64,000 nt of DNA, taken from Candidatus Zhuqueibacterota bacterium (GTDB lineage: Bacteria > Zhuqueibacterota > Zhuqueibacteria > Oceanimicrobiales > Oceanimicrobiaceae). This document shows, in pieces, positions 43,801 to 51,430 of this stretch (its first letter is position 1; each line of letters opens with the position of its first letter). The position numbers and the translations under genes are program-made. The stretch spans positions 1 to 64,000 of the forward strand of contig JAJDAD010000057.1 in NCBI GenBank assembly GCA_029262055.1, in the 5' to 3' direction. A model generated the notes under the pieces. It did not search any database. It saw only the letters and a program-made list of their open reading frames with translations, and was not told where the DNA came from.

Positions 43801-44313
43801 CCGATTGAAGACTGGAATGCACAGGAGGACAGCCTCAATATCGGGCACGTCGTCACCGGCGTTGGCTACTGGGAAAATTTCGATCCGGATGGCCCGGGCA
43901 CAAAATTCCAGCCTTCCACGTGGATTATTGTGCACGACAATTGGCAGTCGACCGCGCGAAATATCGCTATCCCGTGGGCGCATTGGGTTGCTACGGTGGC
44001 CGTGAAAATAATGTACCCCACATCTGTGCCCTCTGAGGCTGGGTTGATTTCCGAATTCGCGCTGCACCAGAACTATCCCAACCCCTTCAATCCTTCCACG
44101 ACCATCGAATTCACGATTCCGCGTTCTCACCATGTCACCTTGAAGATGTTCAACCTACTTGGCAAAGAGGTTGCGATATTAGTAAATCAGAAATACGTGG
44201 CAGGGCGATACAAAGTTGATTGGGATGCAAGTGGCTTCGAGAGCGGCATATATTTTTATCAGCTTCATGCTGGTGAATTTGTTCAAACCAGAAGACTCAT
44301 CTTGATAAGATAA
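40897..44313 (+). CDS. Exported FG-GAP protein with two papain-like (C39-like) domains and a type IX sorting tail
   Basis: A 1,138-residue secreted protein. After a signal peptide come about seven FG-GAP repeats (ATGDVNGDGLPDMILGAPG and variants, residues ~35-510), which fold as an integrin-like beta propeller and bind Ca2+ through DxNxDGxxD loops. Two homologous domains follow (~530-780 and ~800-1040). Each has a Cys in NYCAPMAAVNV or NWCAPVAAGNI, a His in GHAVTGMGY or GHVVTGVGY, and an Asn/Asp in IVHDNWS or IVHDNWQ, the layout of a C39-like Cys-His-Asn peptidase. The last ~80 residues are a type A sorting domain (LHQNYPNPFNPSTTIEF). It is probably surface-bound or released and may process peptides. 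Confidence 0.82.
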   Translation: MSEKTSIFLALASAFLMLAGRSPAQTAINLDQTHGDLRVLGRTSDDELGTSVATGDVNGDGLPDMILGAPGEFGKNRKGAVYVVFGTARRTAATDIDLSIAAADLTIIGSKIDDRFGFAVAAGDVNGDTLTDLIMAARFGDPPGRTDAGVVYLVYGARNFAPNLVIDLGTTPADLTILGENAQDYLGASLEGRGLATGDINSDGKDDIVMAAAWADPGGINRAGKVSVLFGSNTFPANHTINLAVSSADLVFLGKATTDELGQAVAGGDVNGDGTDDLLFSAWGADVGNRNKAGEVYLFYGGPGWTSGIVLDLNVTNADLTLRGEATNYMTGNQLGSGDINNDGKDDILIGASFASPNLQQLETGRAYVIFGSNTFPANHVIDLTTGADIKILGQARGDRLGSALAAGDVNLDGAADLIIGAMKADEGGRLGAGKLYTIFGTATFPANQVIDLSTTAANVTIIGDDATDALGVSVASADFDGNGLGDYLIGASGADHPGRTDAGEAILVSGICPVTLPAIMTLLPNVPDANQPPATTLPSTNPVNYCAPMAAVNVLAYWDAISGHNNARGVTAGLPLDEAAEYVGYFMDTNDTGSPDRVNGRTQPASTGTYVADELIGVFEFIRWDSSHSFATPPPSLPPAKKGHDWTIAMDSTQAFPLVKSEIDAGRPVKIDFFHWNPVPTGAIVIDPATEDTIHIFQWGPPRATSTEQNEDAPFEEWNFEEGLQGIGHAVTGMGYIENWRPGCPLLKPGDYVIVHDNWSITPRHVALPWANWNVTITFDPTPPPQAICRFIPKVPDENQPPPSGSSNWCAPVAAGNIVEYWDTVMGHPGAKGVMNGWTGGQASDEIGWFMNTNNTGSTNRTNPIPHAGTFNADIEPGLDEFVQWNATATFGHVAPPATKQGYQWGYVTDYTQSLAFYKSEIDNARPALLAFLYWNPIKTTLPPVKDASGEEIIIYTWGNFTSSSSDPIEDWNAQEDSLNIGHVVTGVGYWENFDPDGPGTKFQPSTWIIVHDNWQSTARNIAIPWAHWVATVAVKIMYPTSVPSEAGLISEFALHQNYPNPFNPSTTIEFTIPRSHHVTLKMFNLLGKEVAILVNQKYVAGRYKVDWDASGFESGIYFYQLHAGEFVQTRRLILIR

Positions 44314-44962
44314 TCCGGATCATGAGTGTCCGATTTAACCAAACTCTCAAGGCAAGTAAGTCCAGCTAAACAAGCGCAACGGTATTTGCGCCAAAGTCCG
44401 AGACTTGAAAATGGCAACGCGCGTTCAATGTCATGCCCGAAGTCTCTTGATCGGGCATCCAGAAAAGTGGTAGATGGAGCCCTGCTGAAAATGCAGGGAT
44501 GACATTCGGACTTGATGTGATTTACTTAAATTGGATGTTCGTCACGTTCATAGAATCTTAACCGGACACTCATGAATCCGGATAATTCGCGAATCTGCCC
44601 TTTGAGCACAACACCAACAACCACTGTCATTCATGAGGAATCATTTTTGAACGGGCCCAGTCGCGTTCGACGGGCACGGATTTGAGCCAAAAGGTCCTTC
44701 CAGGATGACAGCAAGGTAATTCATGAATAATGGAGGATAGTATTAAAAGACCAGATGAGAGTACAAGGCAGCTTTTTTTCACGCATGGCTGGCAATCAAG
44801 CTGATTCCACCACACAAATTTGGGTAGCGTCTATCTGCGTTGTGCCGAACTCAGGTGGACGTAATTTGGTTTCATCAGAGAATCTCAGCGCGCCAAGCTA
44901 CAGCGACTGGGTTTTCAATCTGGACAGACTTGACTCTCAACTATGAATAAGGGAGGAACACC
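44314..44962. other. Intergenic region between two exported-protein genes
   Basis: About 650 bases with no gene supported. It contains the palindromic element at 44427-44506. AGGGAGGAACACC before 44963 is the ribosome binding site of the next gene. Confidence 0.4.
44427..44506. repeat. 80-bp palindromic intergenic element
   Basis: The element begins AATGTCAT and ends ATGACATT. It contains an inner perfect stem ATGCCCGA/TCGGGCAT and a second stem CCCTGC/GCAGGG. It has the shape of a small folded repeat of the REP or MITE kind. No second copy was found in this window. Confidence 0.45.
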
Positions 44963-47317
44963 ATGACCAGCCGTTTTGCTGTTCTCGCCATTTTGTTGTC
45001 TGCAAGTGTGTCTTATGGGCAATTGGCCAACACTGCCTGGCCTAAGTTTCAATACGACCTGCAGCAGACCGGGCGGAGCCCGAACGCCGGCCCGGCAGCA
45101 CCCGTGGTCAAATGGTCCTTCCAGGCCAACAATTGGATTCAGTCCTCGGCGGCCATCGGTGCGGATGGCAGCATTTTTTTTGGCTCTTCGGACTACAATC
45201 TCTATGCCATCCATCCGGATGGTACGTTGAAGTGGCGGTTTCCCACCGGATCGTTTGTCGATTCATCACCTGCCATCGATACCGGCGGCACCCTCTATTT
45301 CGGTTCGATTGACAGTTCCCTCCACGCGCTCCATGCTGACGGCACCCTGAAGTGGACCTTCAAGACGGGCGATGCCATTCCTGCTTCACCGACGATCGGT
45401 AGCGACGGCACTATTTTCACCGGCTCGATGGATGACAGTCTGTACGCCATCCGTCCCGACGGCACGCCGAAGTGGGTGTACCCCACGGGCGCTGACATCC
45501 TCTCGACCCCGGCCATAGCAACGAACGGAACCATTTACATCGGGTCACAGGACAGCAAGCTCTACGCCATCAGTGCTGCAGGTGTTTTGCAATGGGCGTA
45601 CGAAACAGGCGGGCCCATCTCTTCCTCACCGGCAGTGGCAGTGGATGGCACCATCTATGTGGGTTCAGACGACTTTAGACTACACGCGGTCGCAAGTGAT
45701 GGCACACCGGGATGGACGTTTGAGACCGGCGGTGTCGTGGCGACCTCTCCGGCAATTGCGACGGATGGCACAATCTATTTCGGTTCTTTCGACCATAACT
45801 TCTACGCTGTTAACCCGGACGGCTCGCTGAAATGGCAATTCCAGACCGGCGGCCTGGTCTGGGGATCTTCCGCCGTCATCGATGCAGACGGGGTTATCTA
45901 CTTTGGCTCTTTCGATCATCATCTTTACGCCCTCAACCCGGACGGCACCCTCAAATGGTCCTTGAAAACCGGCCATGAAATCTTCGCAACCCCCGCACTG
46001 GGCGCCGATAGCACGCTGTACGTCGGGTCCAAGGACGGCAAACTATATGCGATCGGCGACAGCAAATCCGAAGCCGGAAGCTATCAGATTGCAGTCTATT
46101 ATGCTGTACCCGACAATATTTCTTACGATGCCTCCCTGCATGCTCAATTGGTCGAATCGACCAAAAACATCCAGGCCTGGTATCAGGTAGCCTCCGGCGG
46201 CCTTACCTGGAAACCGGCATTTCCGGAGGTGGTGCGCACCTACTACTCTCAAGAGACCTGGCAGCACTACCGCGACAATGACTGGTGGGGACCCTTGCTC
46301 TCGGAGATGACTGAACAAGGCTTGCCGGTCTGGACACCGAAAACCACACTGGCTATCTGGGCCCACGGCGCGGGCTGGTGGGCGGGTGGTGCACAAGGCG
46401 GTGACGGAGAGAGCGGTGTTGCGTTGTTGGGTGTGGAAAGTTTCCCACAATTCAATGATCCTCTGTACTCCGGCGGCGACTGTCCCGAAGGCGTCGGTGT
46501 GGATGCCTGGCCCTGCACGCCGGAGGGCGCTTTTGCCCATGAATTAGGCCACACGTTCGGGTTAGGCCATCCGGCAGATACTCCGGAGTTGGCGCCGTTT
46601 GCGAGCCATAGCATCATGCAGACGCACTGGAACTACCCGGATTACGCTCCGACAACCGAAGCCCCCTGGGGATTTCTGACGGATGAACGAAGCACACTGC
46701 GGGCCAATCCCTTCCTATATCCGGGCATCGACCTCTATCAACTCTATCCCGGGGCAGATGTGGTCAACCTTCCCGCTCATGGCAGCGGCCCGGAAACCGA
46801 CTTTGACATGCAAATCAATGAAAGGACCGTGAGCTTCATCAACAAGAGTGTTGACGCTTCCCTGTTTTACTGGACTTTTGGTGATGGCGGCGTCAGCAAT
46901 GAGTTCCAGCCGACGCACACCTATCAGGATTATGGCGTCTATACCGTGACTTTGCGGGCGAGCAATGATGCCTCGATGATGGGACTGCAAAGCACGGACA
47001 GGGTGGTCTCCGTGCCCTCACCAGACAAAGTTGTTGCAAAGACGTTTGTCCTGGAACAGAACTTTCCAAATCCGTTTAATCCGGAGACCACGATCCGGTA
47101 TGAGTTGACCCGGGACGCAGACGTTCAGATACTCATCTATGATGTGCTCGGCCGCATGGTCAAAACACTGGTGGACCAAAGACAACCTGCCGGACGCCAC
47201 ACCGTGCAATGGAACGGCAAGGACGACCACGAGCAGGTGGCCGCTAGCGGTCTTTACGTCTATATGCTAAAGACGGAGTCCCTTAGCATGAGCAAGAAAT
47301 TACTTTTGGTCCGATAG
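44963..47317 (+). CDS. Exported PQQ-like propeller protein with metzincin motif, PKD domain and type IX sorting tail
   Basis: A 784-residue secreted protein. After the signal peptide (LAILLSASVSYG), residues ~30-365 hold about eight repeats of the form IYFGSxDxxLYAINPDGTLKW, a PQQ-type beta propeller. Residues ~370-600 resemble a metalloprotease with HELGHTFGLGH near residue 525, the HExxHxxGxxH zinc motif of metzincins; SIMQTHWNYP may supply the Met-turn. A PKD-like domain follows (FTYWTFGDGG-like, actual YWTFGDGGVSNEFQPTHTY), then a sorting domain (LEQNFPNPFNPETTIRYEL). It probably acts at the cell surface. Joining a propeller to a metzincin is unusual. Confidence 0.82.
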   Translation: MTSRFAVLAILLSASVSYGQLANTAWPKFQYDLQQTGRSPNAGPAAPVVKWSFQANNWIQSSAAIGADGSIFFGSSDYNLYAIHPDGTLKWRFPTGSFVDSSPAIDTGGTLYFGSIDSSLHALHADGTLKWTFKTGDAIPASPTIGSDGTIFTGSMDDSLYAIRPDGTPKWVYPTGADILSTPAIATNGTIYIGSQDSKLYAISAAGVLQWAYETGGPISSSPAVAVDGTIYVGSDDFRLHAVASDGTPGWTFETGGVVATSPAIATDGTIYFGSFDHNFYAVNPDGSLKWQFQTGGLVWGSSAVIDADGVIYFGSFDHHLYALNPDGTLKWSLKTGHEIFATPALGADSTLYVGSKDGKLYAIGDSKSEAGSYQIAVYYAVPDNISYDASLHAQLVESTKNIQAWYQVASGGLTWKPAFPEVVRTYYSQETWQHYRDNDWWGPLLSEMTEQGLPVWTPKTTLAIWAHGAGWWAGGAQGGDGESGVALLGVESFPQFNDPLYSGGDCPEGVGVDAWPCTPEGAFAHELGHTFGLGHPADTPELAPFASHSIMQTHWNYPDYAPTTEAPWGFLTDERSTLRANPFLYPGIDLYQLYPGADVVNLPAHGSGPETDFDMQINERTVSFINKSVDASLFYWTFGDGGVSNEFQPTHTYQDYGVYTVTLRASNDASMMGLQSTDRVVSVPSPDKVVAKTFVLEQNFPNPFNPETTIRYELTRDADVQILIYDVLGRMVKTLVDQRQPAGRHTVQWNGKDDHEQVAASGLYVYMLKTESLSMSKKLLLVR

Positions 47318-47400
47318 GAATGCATGCCAGAGGGCAAGAACTCGAACGCTGGCTATATTCACACGAACTGGAATGATCCAGCCATGATGTCCGATCGAAT

Positions 47401-47529
47401 GCCTAACGATCAAGATAGCCGGGCACACGGCCCGACAGAATTAAGCCTGGACAACCTTCAACCGTTACCGAAGCGAAGACTCTGAAAAACCGAATGCCTA
47501 GCGTGTTCCGGTTCATCGCCTTGTTAGGA
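47401..47529 (-). other. attC-like recombination site after the deoxyribosyltransferase-like gene
   Basis: On the minus strand the gene's stop codon lies in TCCTAAC, followed by AAGGCGATGAACCGGAACAC; the site ends GATCGTTAGGC after 129 bases. The two ends pair (GATGAACCGGAACACG against GATAGCCGGGCACACG) with a few bulged bases. GTTAGGC fits the GTTRRRY core of integron attC sites. A stop codon inside the first core site is typical of gene cassettes. Confidence 0.7.
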
Positions 47530-48264
47530 CAGAATCTCGTTGATAGTTGAACGAAGGGTGCTTTCAAATTTCATCATTCCAGGTCGTGTGTACTTGTATT
47601 CGATATACCGGATCGCTCTGAGATCAAATGGTACGTCATCTTTATTTTGCGTGATCAGTATTAGCGGCTTTCCGAGTGTGTGAGCGATGCCAATTTCATA
47701 AAACACATTTGGGTTGCGGTGCGTACAGTCAGCTATAACTGCGGTGGTTCCCACTAAGGAACGCCAGATGTCTTTCATTATCTCGTGCGAAGTAAAGAAA
47801 TCGTCAGCGCGGCTGATTATGAGGGACATCTTTGACACGACCTTTCTGATGTGACCCTCGTAAACTGGTAAAAGATCATCGGAGAACGGCATCAGCATAA
47901 ACAAGTCTGTTCGGTCATCCTCCTTAATGTCGACGACTCCAAAGAACGGCTCGACAACTATCGCTCGCCCACGTTTCATCTTAGCCGTTTCAGGTAGACT
48001 GACCCCGAGCGCATGTTGTGTCAGTGCAGCATTTCGCGTCAAGCGAATCTTGCCGCTTGGAAACCTAAAACTTGGTGGATCGAGCGGGCCTTGGACATGC
48101 ACGAGATCTGCAGCGACGAGTTCCCCAAGCGCTTCTGCGATCCAGAAAGTATAGGAATTCTGCTCGTGTGGGTCCCTTCCCAATTGTTGACACAGTGAGG
48201 CCCAGTCCGTAGCGTGTCCCTCTCGGATCAGCAGAAGGATTTGGGCTCCACTCGGTTTATCCAT
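47524..48264 (-). CDS. Cassette gene: nucleoside 2-deoxyribosyltransferase/TIR-like protein
   Basis: A 246-residue protein starting MDKPSGAQILLLIREG at ATG 48262-48264, 19 bases after the core of an attC-like site. The C-terminal half has LFMLMPFSDDLLPVYEGHI, then ADCTHRNPNVFYEIGIAHTL and GKPLILIT, the pattern of the nucleoside 2-deoxyribosyltransferase-like superfamily, a relative of TIR domains. The Glu in FYEIG is the expected catalytic residue. Proteins of this kind cleave nucleosides or NAD and recur in antiphage systems, but the exact activity here is unknown. The N-terminal half is a helical domain that I do not recognise. Confidence 0.7.
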   Translation of the reverse strand: MDKPSGAQILLLIREGHATDWASLCQQLGRDPHEQNSYTFWIAEALGELVAADLVHVQGPLDPPSFRFPSGKIRLTRNAALTQHALGVSLPETAKMKRGRAIVVEPFFGVVDIKEDDRTDLFMLMPFSDDLLPVYEGHIRKVVSKMSLIISRADDFFTSHEIMKDIWRSLVGTTAVIADCTHRNPNVFYEIGIAHTLGKPLILITQNKDDVPFDLRAIRYIEYKYTRPGMMKFESTLRSTINEILS

Positions 48265-48282
48265 GGTGGTCTCTCTTTGGCG

Positions 48283-48409
48283 TCCTAACACGTGGCTCAG
48301 TGGTGCGTTTGCGGACCACTGAACTCTAAGTCCGCAAGAAAGCTGACGCGGTGCTCCAGAAGCTATAAATTCGCACGATCGGCAGTATCCGCTGAAGCCG
48401 ATGTTATGC
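48283..48409 (-). other. attC-like recombination site upstream of the deoxyribosyltransferase-like gene
   Basis: On the minus strand it begins GCATAACATCGGCTTCAGCGG and ends GAGCCACGTGTTAGGA (127 bases). The ends pair (AACATCGGCTTCAGCGG against AACACGTGGCTCAGTGG) with an extra unpaired base, the asymmetry that sets strand choice in integron recombination. The end lies 19 bases before the next start codon. Confidence 0.72.
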
Positions 48410-48600
48410 CTTTGCCCTGAATCATTAGCCCCTTTTTAAGAACTACCTTAGATTTCACCCAGTAAAACGCCAGCCATCAAGCGCGCCTGGTGATGACGCT
48501 TGAATGGGCATGGTTGGCATCTATATCCATAGTTCCATTATCGGGAAACGGAACTTTCGTTTGGAACTGTGGTCTTCACGTACTTGAATCCTGCGTCCAT

Positions 48601-48714
48601 TTACGGGGTTCTTTTCGATTGCTTATCTAACTTCTTTTTTGCTTTTTGTTCCTGTTTACTTTTCTTCTGTTTCTGACTCTTGTTCTTATCCTTCTTGCCA
48701 CCTTTGTCTCCCAT
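48601..48714 (-). CDS. Cassette gene: small Lys-rich MGDKG-type protein
   Basis: A 37-residue protein, MGDKGGKKDKNKSQKQKK and a Lys-rich tail ending SKRTP. AAAGGAT precedes the ATG at 48712-48714. It is a relative of the protein at 34221-34340, with the same opening and composition. It lies between two attC-like sites, so it is probably carried as a cassette. Function unknown. Confidence 0.6.
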   Translation of the reverse strand: MGDKGGKKDKNKSQKQKKSKQEQKAKKKLDKQSKRTP

Positions 48715-48843
48715 TGTTTTATCCTTTCATGTTATCAATCATATTCTCGCCGCAAGGGGCGCTACGTCGTAAATTATGGTTTTTCTTATCTTCATTGTCA
48801 TTTCGGCCAACTATACATACACGCTAAAACTATGTTTCATAAT

Positions 48844-48906
48844 GTATAACGCCGCAAATGAGCCGCGTCGCTTTTTAGGCATCGGTCTCGATTTGCATCG
48901 TTAGGC
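48844..48906 (-). other. attC recombination site after the methyltransferase gene
   Basis: The clearest site of the array, 63 bases. On the minus strand it begins GCCTAACGATGCAAATCGAG and ends CTCATTTGCGGCGTTATAC. The arms pair almost completely; one extra C in the first arm would be an extrahelical base. The cores GCCTAAC and GTTATAC sit at the ends, and the methyltransferase stop codon (TAA) lies in the first core. This is the standard layout of an integron cassette. Confidence 0.82.
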
Positions 48907-49680
48907 CATGATGCCCTTTGCCTCCAAAAAATCATCAGGTACATCTGATGCTTTCCATCCTGTTATCGCGAAATAGTACAGTGGCTCGCCCTCAATTGAT
49001 AATCTATGTCGATAGCGTTCGATGTAGTAAATATCAAGATATTTAGAGAAAACTAATTCCCTAATCATTTTTGAAAATCCTGATTCATCGCTTATATCAA
49101 AGAAGGTATCCTTAATATTAAAGGCCACCCACGCTTCGCTCTTGATTATATTAAATGCCTCTAAAAACGCCTTCGTCGGAATGTCGCCGAAACCAAGTGC
49201 GGCAACCGTTACCATGCAATCACATTGCCACGATACTATTTCTTCCTTTTTATCCTTACCTAGCCTGGTGAAATCCTCAACATAGTATGCGTCATAGATT
49301 CCCGGTCTATCTCGAATTGCCGCATCATAAGCTTCGGGAATTATGTCTACGCCTATTAAGCGAGAAACCCCACGCCTTTTTAGCTCTTCTCCCATCATGC
49401 CATTGCCCGCACCTAAATCTAATATACGAAGCTCAGTAAAGTTATTTTGATACTGTTTTACCGCTGATTCGAGAATTGATGCTACTTTACTTGGAGACGT
49501 GCATTTAAGGCGATCATAAAATACTTGTTCATATAGACCTGGTACTTGATAAATTTCATCGTAGTCGTGGAACCTTATTTTTCTCTTGCCACCTGATTCT
49601 TGAAGGTAGAAATAGGCTTCGTCTTGATTGATGCTGGTTAATTCATCTTTCGGAAATTGTATTCGATGTCTTTTCGTCAT
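48901..49680 (-). CDS. Cassette gene: class I SAM-dependent methyltransferase
   Basis: A 259-residue protein with the SAM-binding motif LRILDLGAGNGMMGEELKRR near residue 83 and the acidic residue of motif II in LIGVDIIPEAYDAA. The C-terminal part (WVAFNIKDTFFDISDESGFS) fits a small-molecule or cofactor methyltransferase rather than a DNA enzyme. Substrate unknown. It starts at ATG 49678-49680 and ends within an attC site. Its A+T content appears higher than that of the surrounding genes, consistent with acquisition from another source. Confidence 0.8.
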   Translation of the reverse strand: MTKRHRIQFPKDELTSINQDEAYFYLQESGGKRKIRFHDYDEIYQVPGLYEQVFYDRLKCTSPSKVASILESAVKQYQNNFTELRILDLGAGNGMMGEELKRRGVSRLIGVDIIPEAYDAAIRDRPGIYDAYYVEDFTRLGKDKKEEIVSWQCDCMVTVAALGFGDIPTKAFLEAFNIIKSEAWVAFNIKDTFFDISDESGFSKMIRELVFSKYLDIYYIERYRHRLSIEGEPLYYFAITGWKASDVPDDFLEAKGIMA

Positions 49681-49711
49681 TACTTGCCCAGTTTTGTTTG
49701 GATATATATTG

Positions 49712-49751
49712 ACCTAACATAAAATTAAATGGAATAGATTCTGTGTTATAA
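49712..49751 (-). other. Possible short attC-like site upstream of the methyltransferase
   Basis: On the minus strand TTATAAC and GTTAGGT stand 26 bases apart, with some pairing between the arms (AACACAGAAT against AACATAAAAT). At 40 bases it is shorter than ordinary attC sites, so it may be decayed or coincidental. Confidence 0.35.
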
Positions 49752-50251
49752 CATGGAATTTATTCCTGCTAAACCCAAAGTGCAGCCATGAAAAAGCGAT
49801 AGAACACCGCCGAAATGGCCGTATAAGACTTTACCGCCGGGGTTATCTGGCACGGCCCAAATCTAAAGCCCTCCCGCCATGAGTTTTCGCGGGCCATCCT
49901 AAAGATTACAATTCTCTCATTGAACCACAAGGGAAAATGACTATGCCGGGGGAGCTAACCCGGAATAGCGATATGGGAACTGTACATCTAGTAGGATTGA
50001 ACACCAACCTGGCCTACACAAATAGTAAGGTGCTAACCCAGGTGAGCTGGATTCAGGACCAACCGTGGGGACTCCCTCACATTGCCGTCCGCATTTCCAC
50101 CGGCGGAGCAATCAGCCAAAGACTCCGCACCGCAAATTCTTGTGGCTTTGGGGATTGAAGAATGACGCTTGGTTCACTGTTGGCGGGGCGTATGAAAGGC
50201 CAGACGAACCGCAAAATGCAGATGCTGGCCGCAGACCACAATTGTGCCGTT
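49752..50251. other. Intergenic region downstream of the alternative complex III operon
   Basis: About 500 bases between the cassette array and the end of actF. No gene is supported; the open frames lack start signals. Confidence 0.4.
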
Positions 50252-51430
50252 CTACATATGCTGTAATTCCGGCAAACTCTCAACTAGATACGGATCTTTT
50301 ACCGGCACCAGGTTTTGTTTCCCGAGGGTTCTGAACACCACCCAGAAAAACCCTGCCAACATACCGACAAACGTTCCTATTTCCCAAATGCCAAACACAG
50401 GGACGGCGCCAAAAATAGATGGCATGACCATGATGTACAAATCCAGCCAGTGGCCGATGAGCAGGATGATTGCAGCTTGCAGCATAACTTTGTCGCTACG
50501 CTTGGTCGCCCGCGGCAGCAACATCAGGAAAGGTATCAGCCAGTTCAAAATAACATTGAGAAATGAAAGCGAGCCCCAGCCGCCAAAGTGCCGGAAAATA
50601 TAGTAGGAAGTTTCCTCGGGGATATTTGAGTACCAGATGAGCATGTGCTGTGACACCCACATATAAACCCAAAAAAAGCTGAACGCCATCAGCAACCGTC
50701 CAAGGTCGTGCAGATGCTCGGTCGTAAAAATATGTTTATAGCCAACGTGTCGCAAAATCACAACAATCACGACCATGGCAGCGAGCGCATTCAAGAACAT
50801 TCCGGACAAATTTAACCAGCCAAAGACCGTACTGTACCAGTGCGGCTGCAAAGACATGAGCCAATCAACACTTGCCAGGCAAAAAGTATAGACGCCCAGA
50901 ATAATAAAAAAGACAGAATTGCGGACATTGCGTTTGGTGTAAATGACATCTCCGTTCTCGTCTTGTTTAACGGAATTACGGACGAGGATTTTACTCATCA
51001 CAATCCAGAGGACAAAATATCCAACCGTCCGGGCGATAAAAAAGGGCTCGTTGAGCCAGGCGCTCTTGTCCTGCAAAATATTGTCTTCAGCGATGACCGC
51101 GTGGTGACTCCACTCATAGAGTGTATGAATTCCGAAAATCAGCGCCAATGAGCCGAGAGCAGCAAAAGGTAGAGTTGCGGTAATGGCCTCAGGGATCCTG
51201 CGAAGGGCAGTACTCCAACCTGCATTTGTGATGTATTGCAGTGCAATGAACATTCCAGCTCCCAGCCCGAGTCCAGTCAGATAATAGAAGGAAATCAGAA
51301 AATTGGGCCAAATCCGTTCTGGAGTTGTGAAGAGGCCGGCAATCAGCGTCAACAGGCCTAATACGCTTAACACGAGCAGCAATCGGTTCATGTTTGCTGA
51401 GAGCCGGAATTTTGCTATTGAGGCGATCAT
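50252..51430 (-). CDS. actF: Alternative complex III, quinol-oxidising membrane subunit ActF
   Basis: A 392-residue polytopic protein with about ten membrane helices, matching ActF, which has an NrfD-like fold and resembles ActC. Recognisable stretches include FYYLTGLGLGAGMFIALQYI, WSHHAVIAEDNILQDKSAWL and LPRATKRSDKVMLQAAIILL. Alternative complex III oxidises menaquinol or ubiquinol and passes electrons to cytochrome c or directly to an oxidase, replacing the bc1 complex. It overlaps actE by four bases and is the last gene of the operon. No actG or oxidase genes follow. Confidence 0.88.
   Translation of the reverse strand: MIASIAKFRLSANMNRLLLVLSVLGLLTLIAGLFTTPERIWPNFLISFYYLTGLGLGAGMFIALQYITNAGWSTALRRIPEAITATLPFAALGSLALIFGIHTLYEWSHHAVIAEDNILQDKSAWLNEPFFIARTVGYFVLWIVMSKILVRNSVKQDENGDVIYTKRNVRNSVFFIILGVYTFCLASVDWLMSLQPHWYSTVFGWLNLSGMFLNALAAMVVIVVILRHVGYKHIFTTEHLHDLGRLLMAFSFFWVYMWVSQHMLIWYSNIPEETSYYIFRHFGGWGSLSFLNVILNWLIPFLMLLPRATKRSDKVMLQAAIILLIGHWLDLYIMVMPSIFGAVPVFGIWEIGTFVGMLAGFFWVVFRTLGKQNLVPVKDPYLVESLPELQHM

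Noticed and set aside
49937-50158. 73-residue plus-strand frame between the cassettes and actF
   Set aside because: No similarity seen and no attC-like site next to it.
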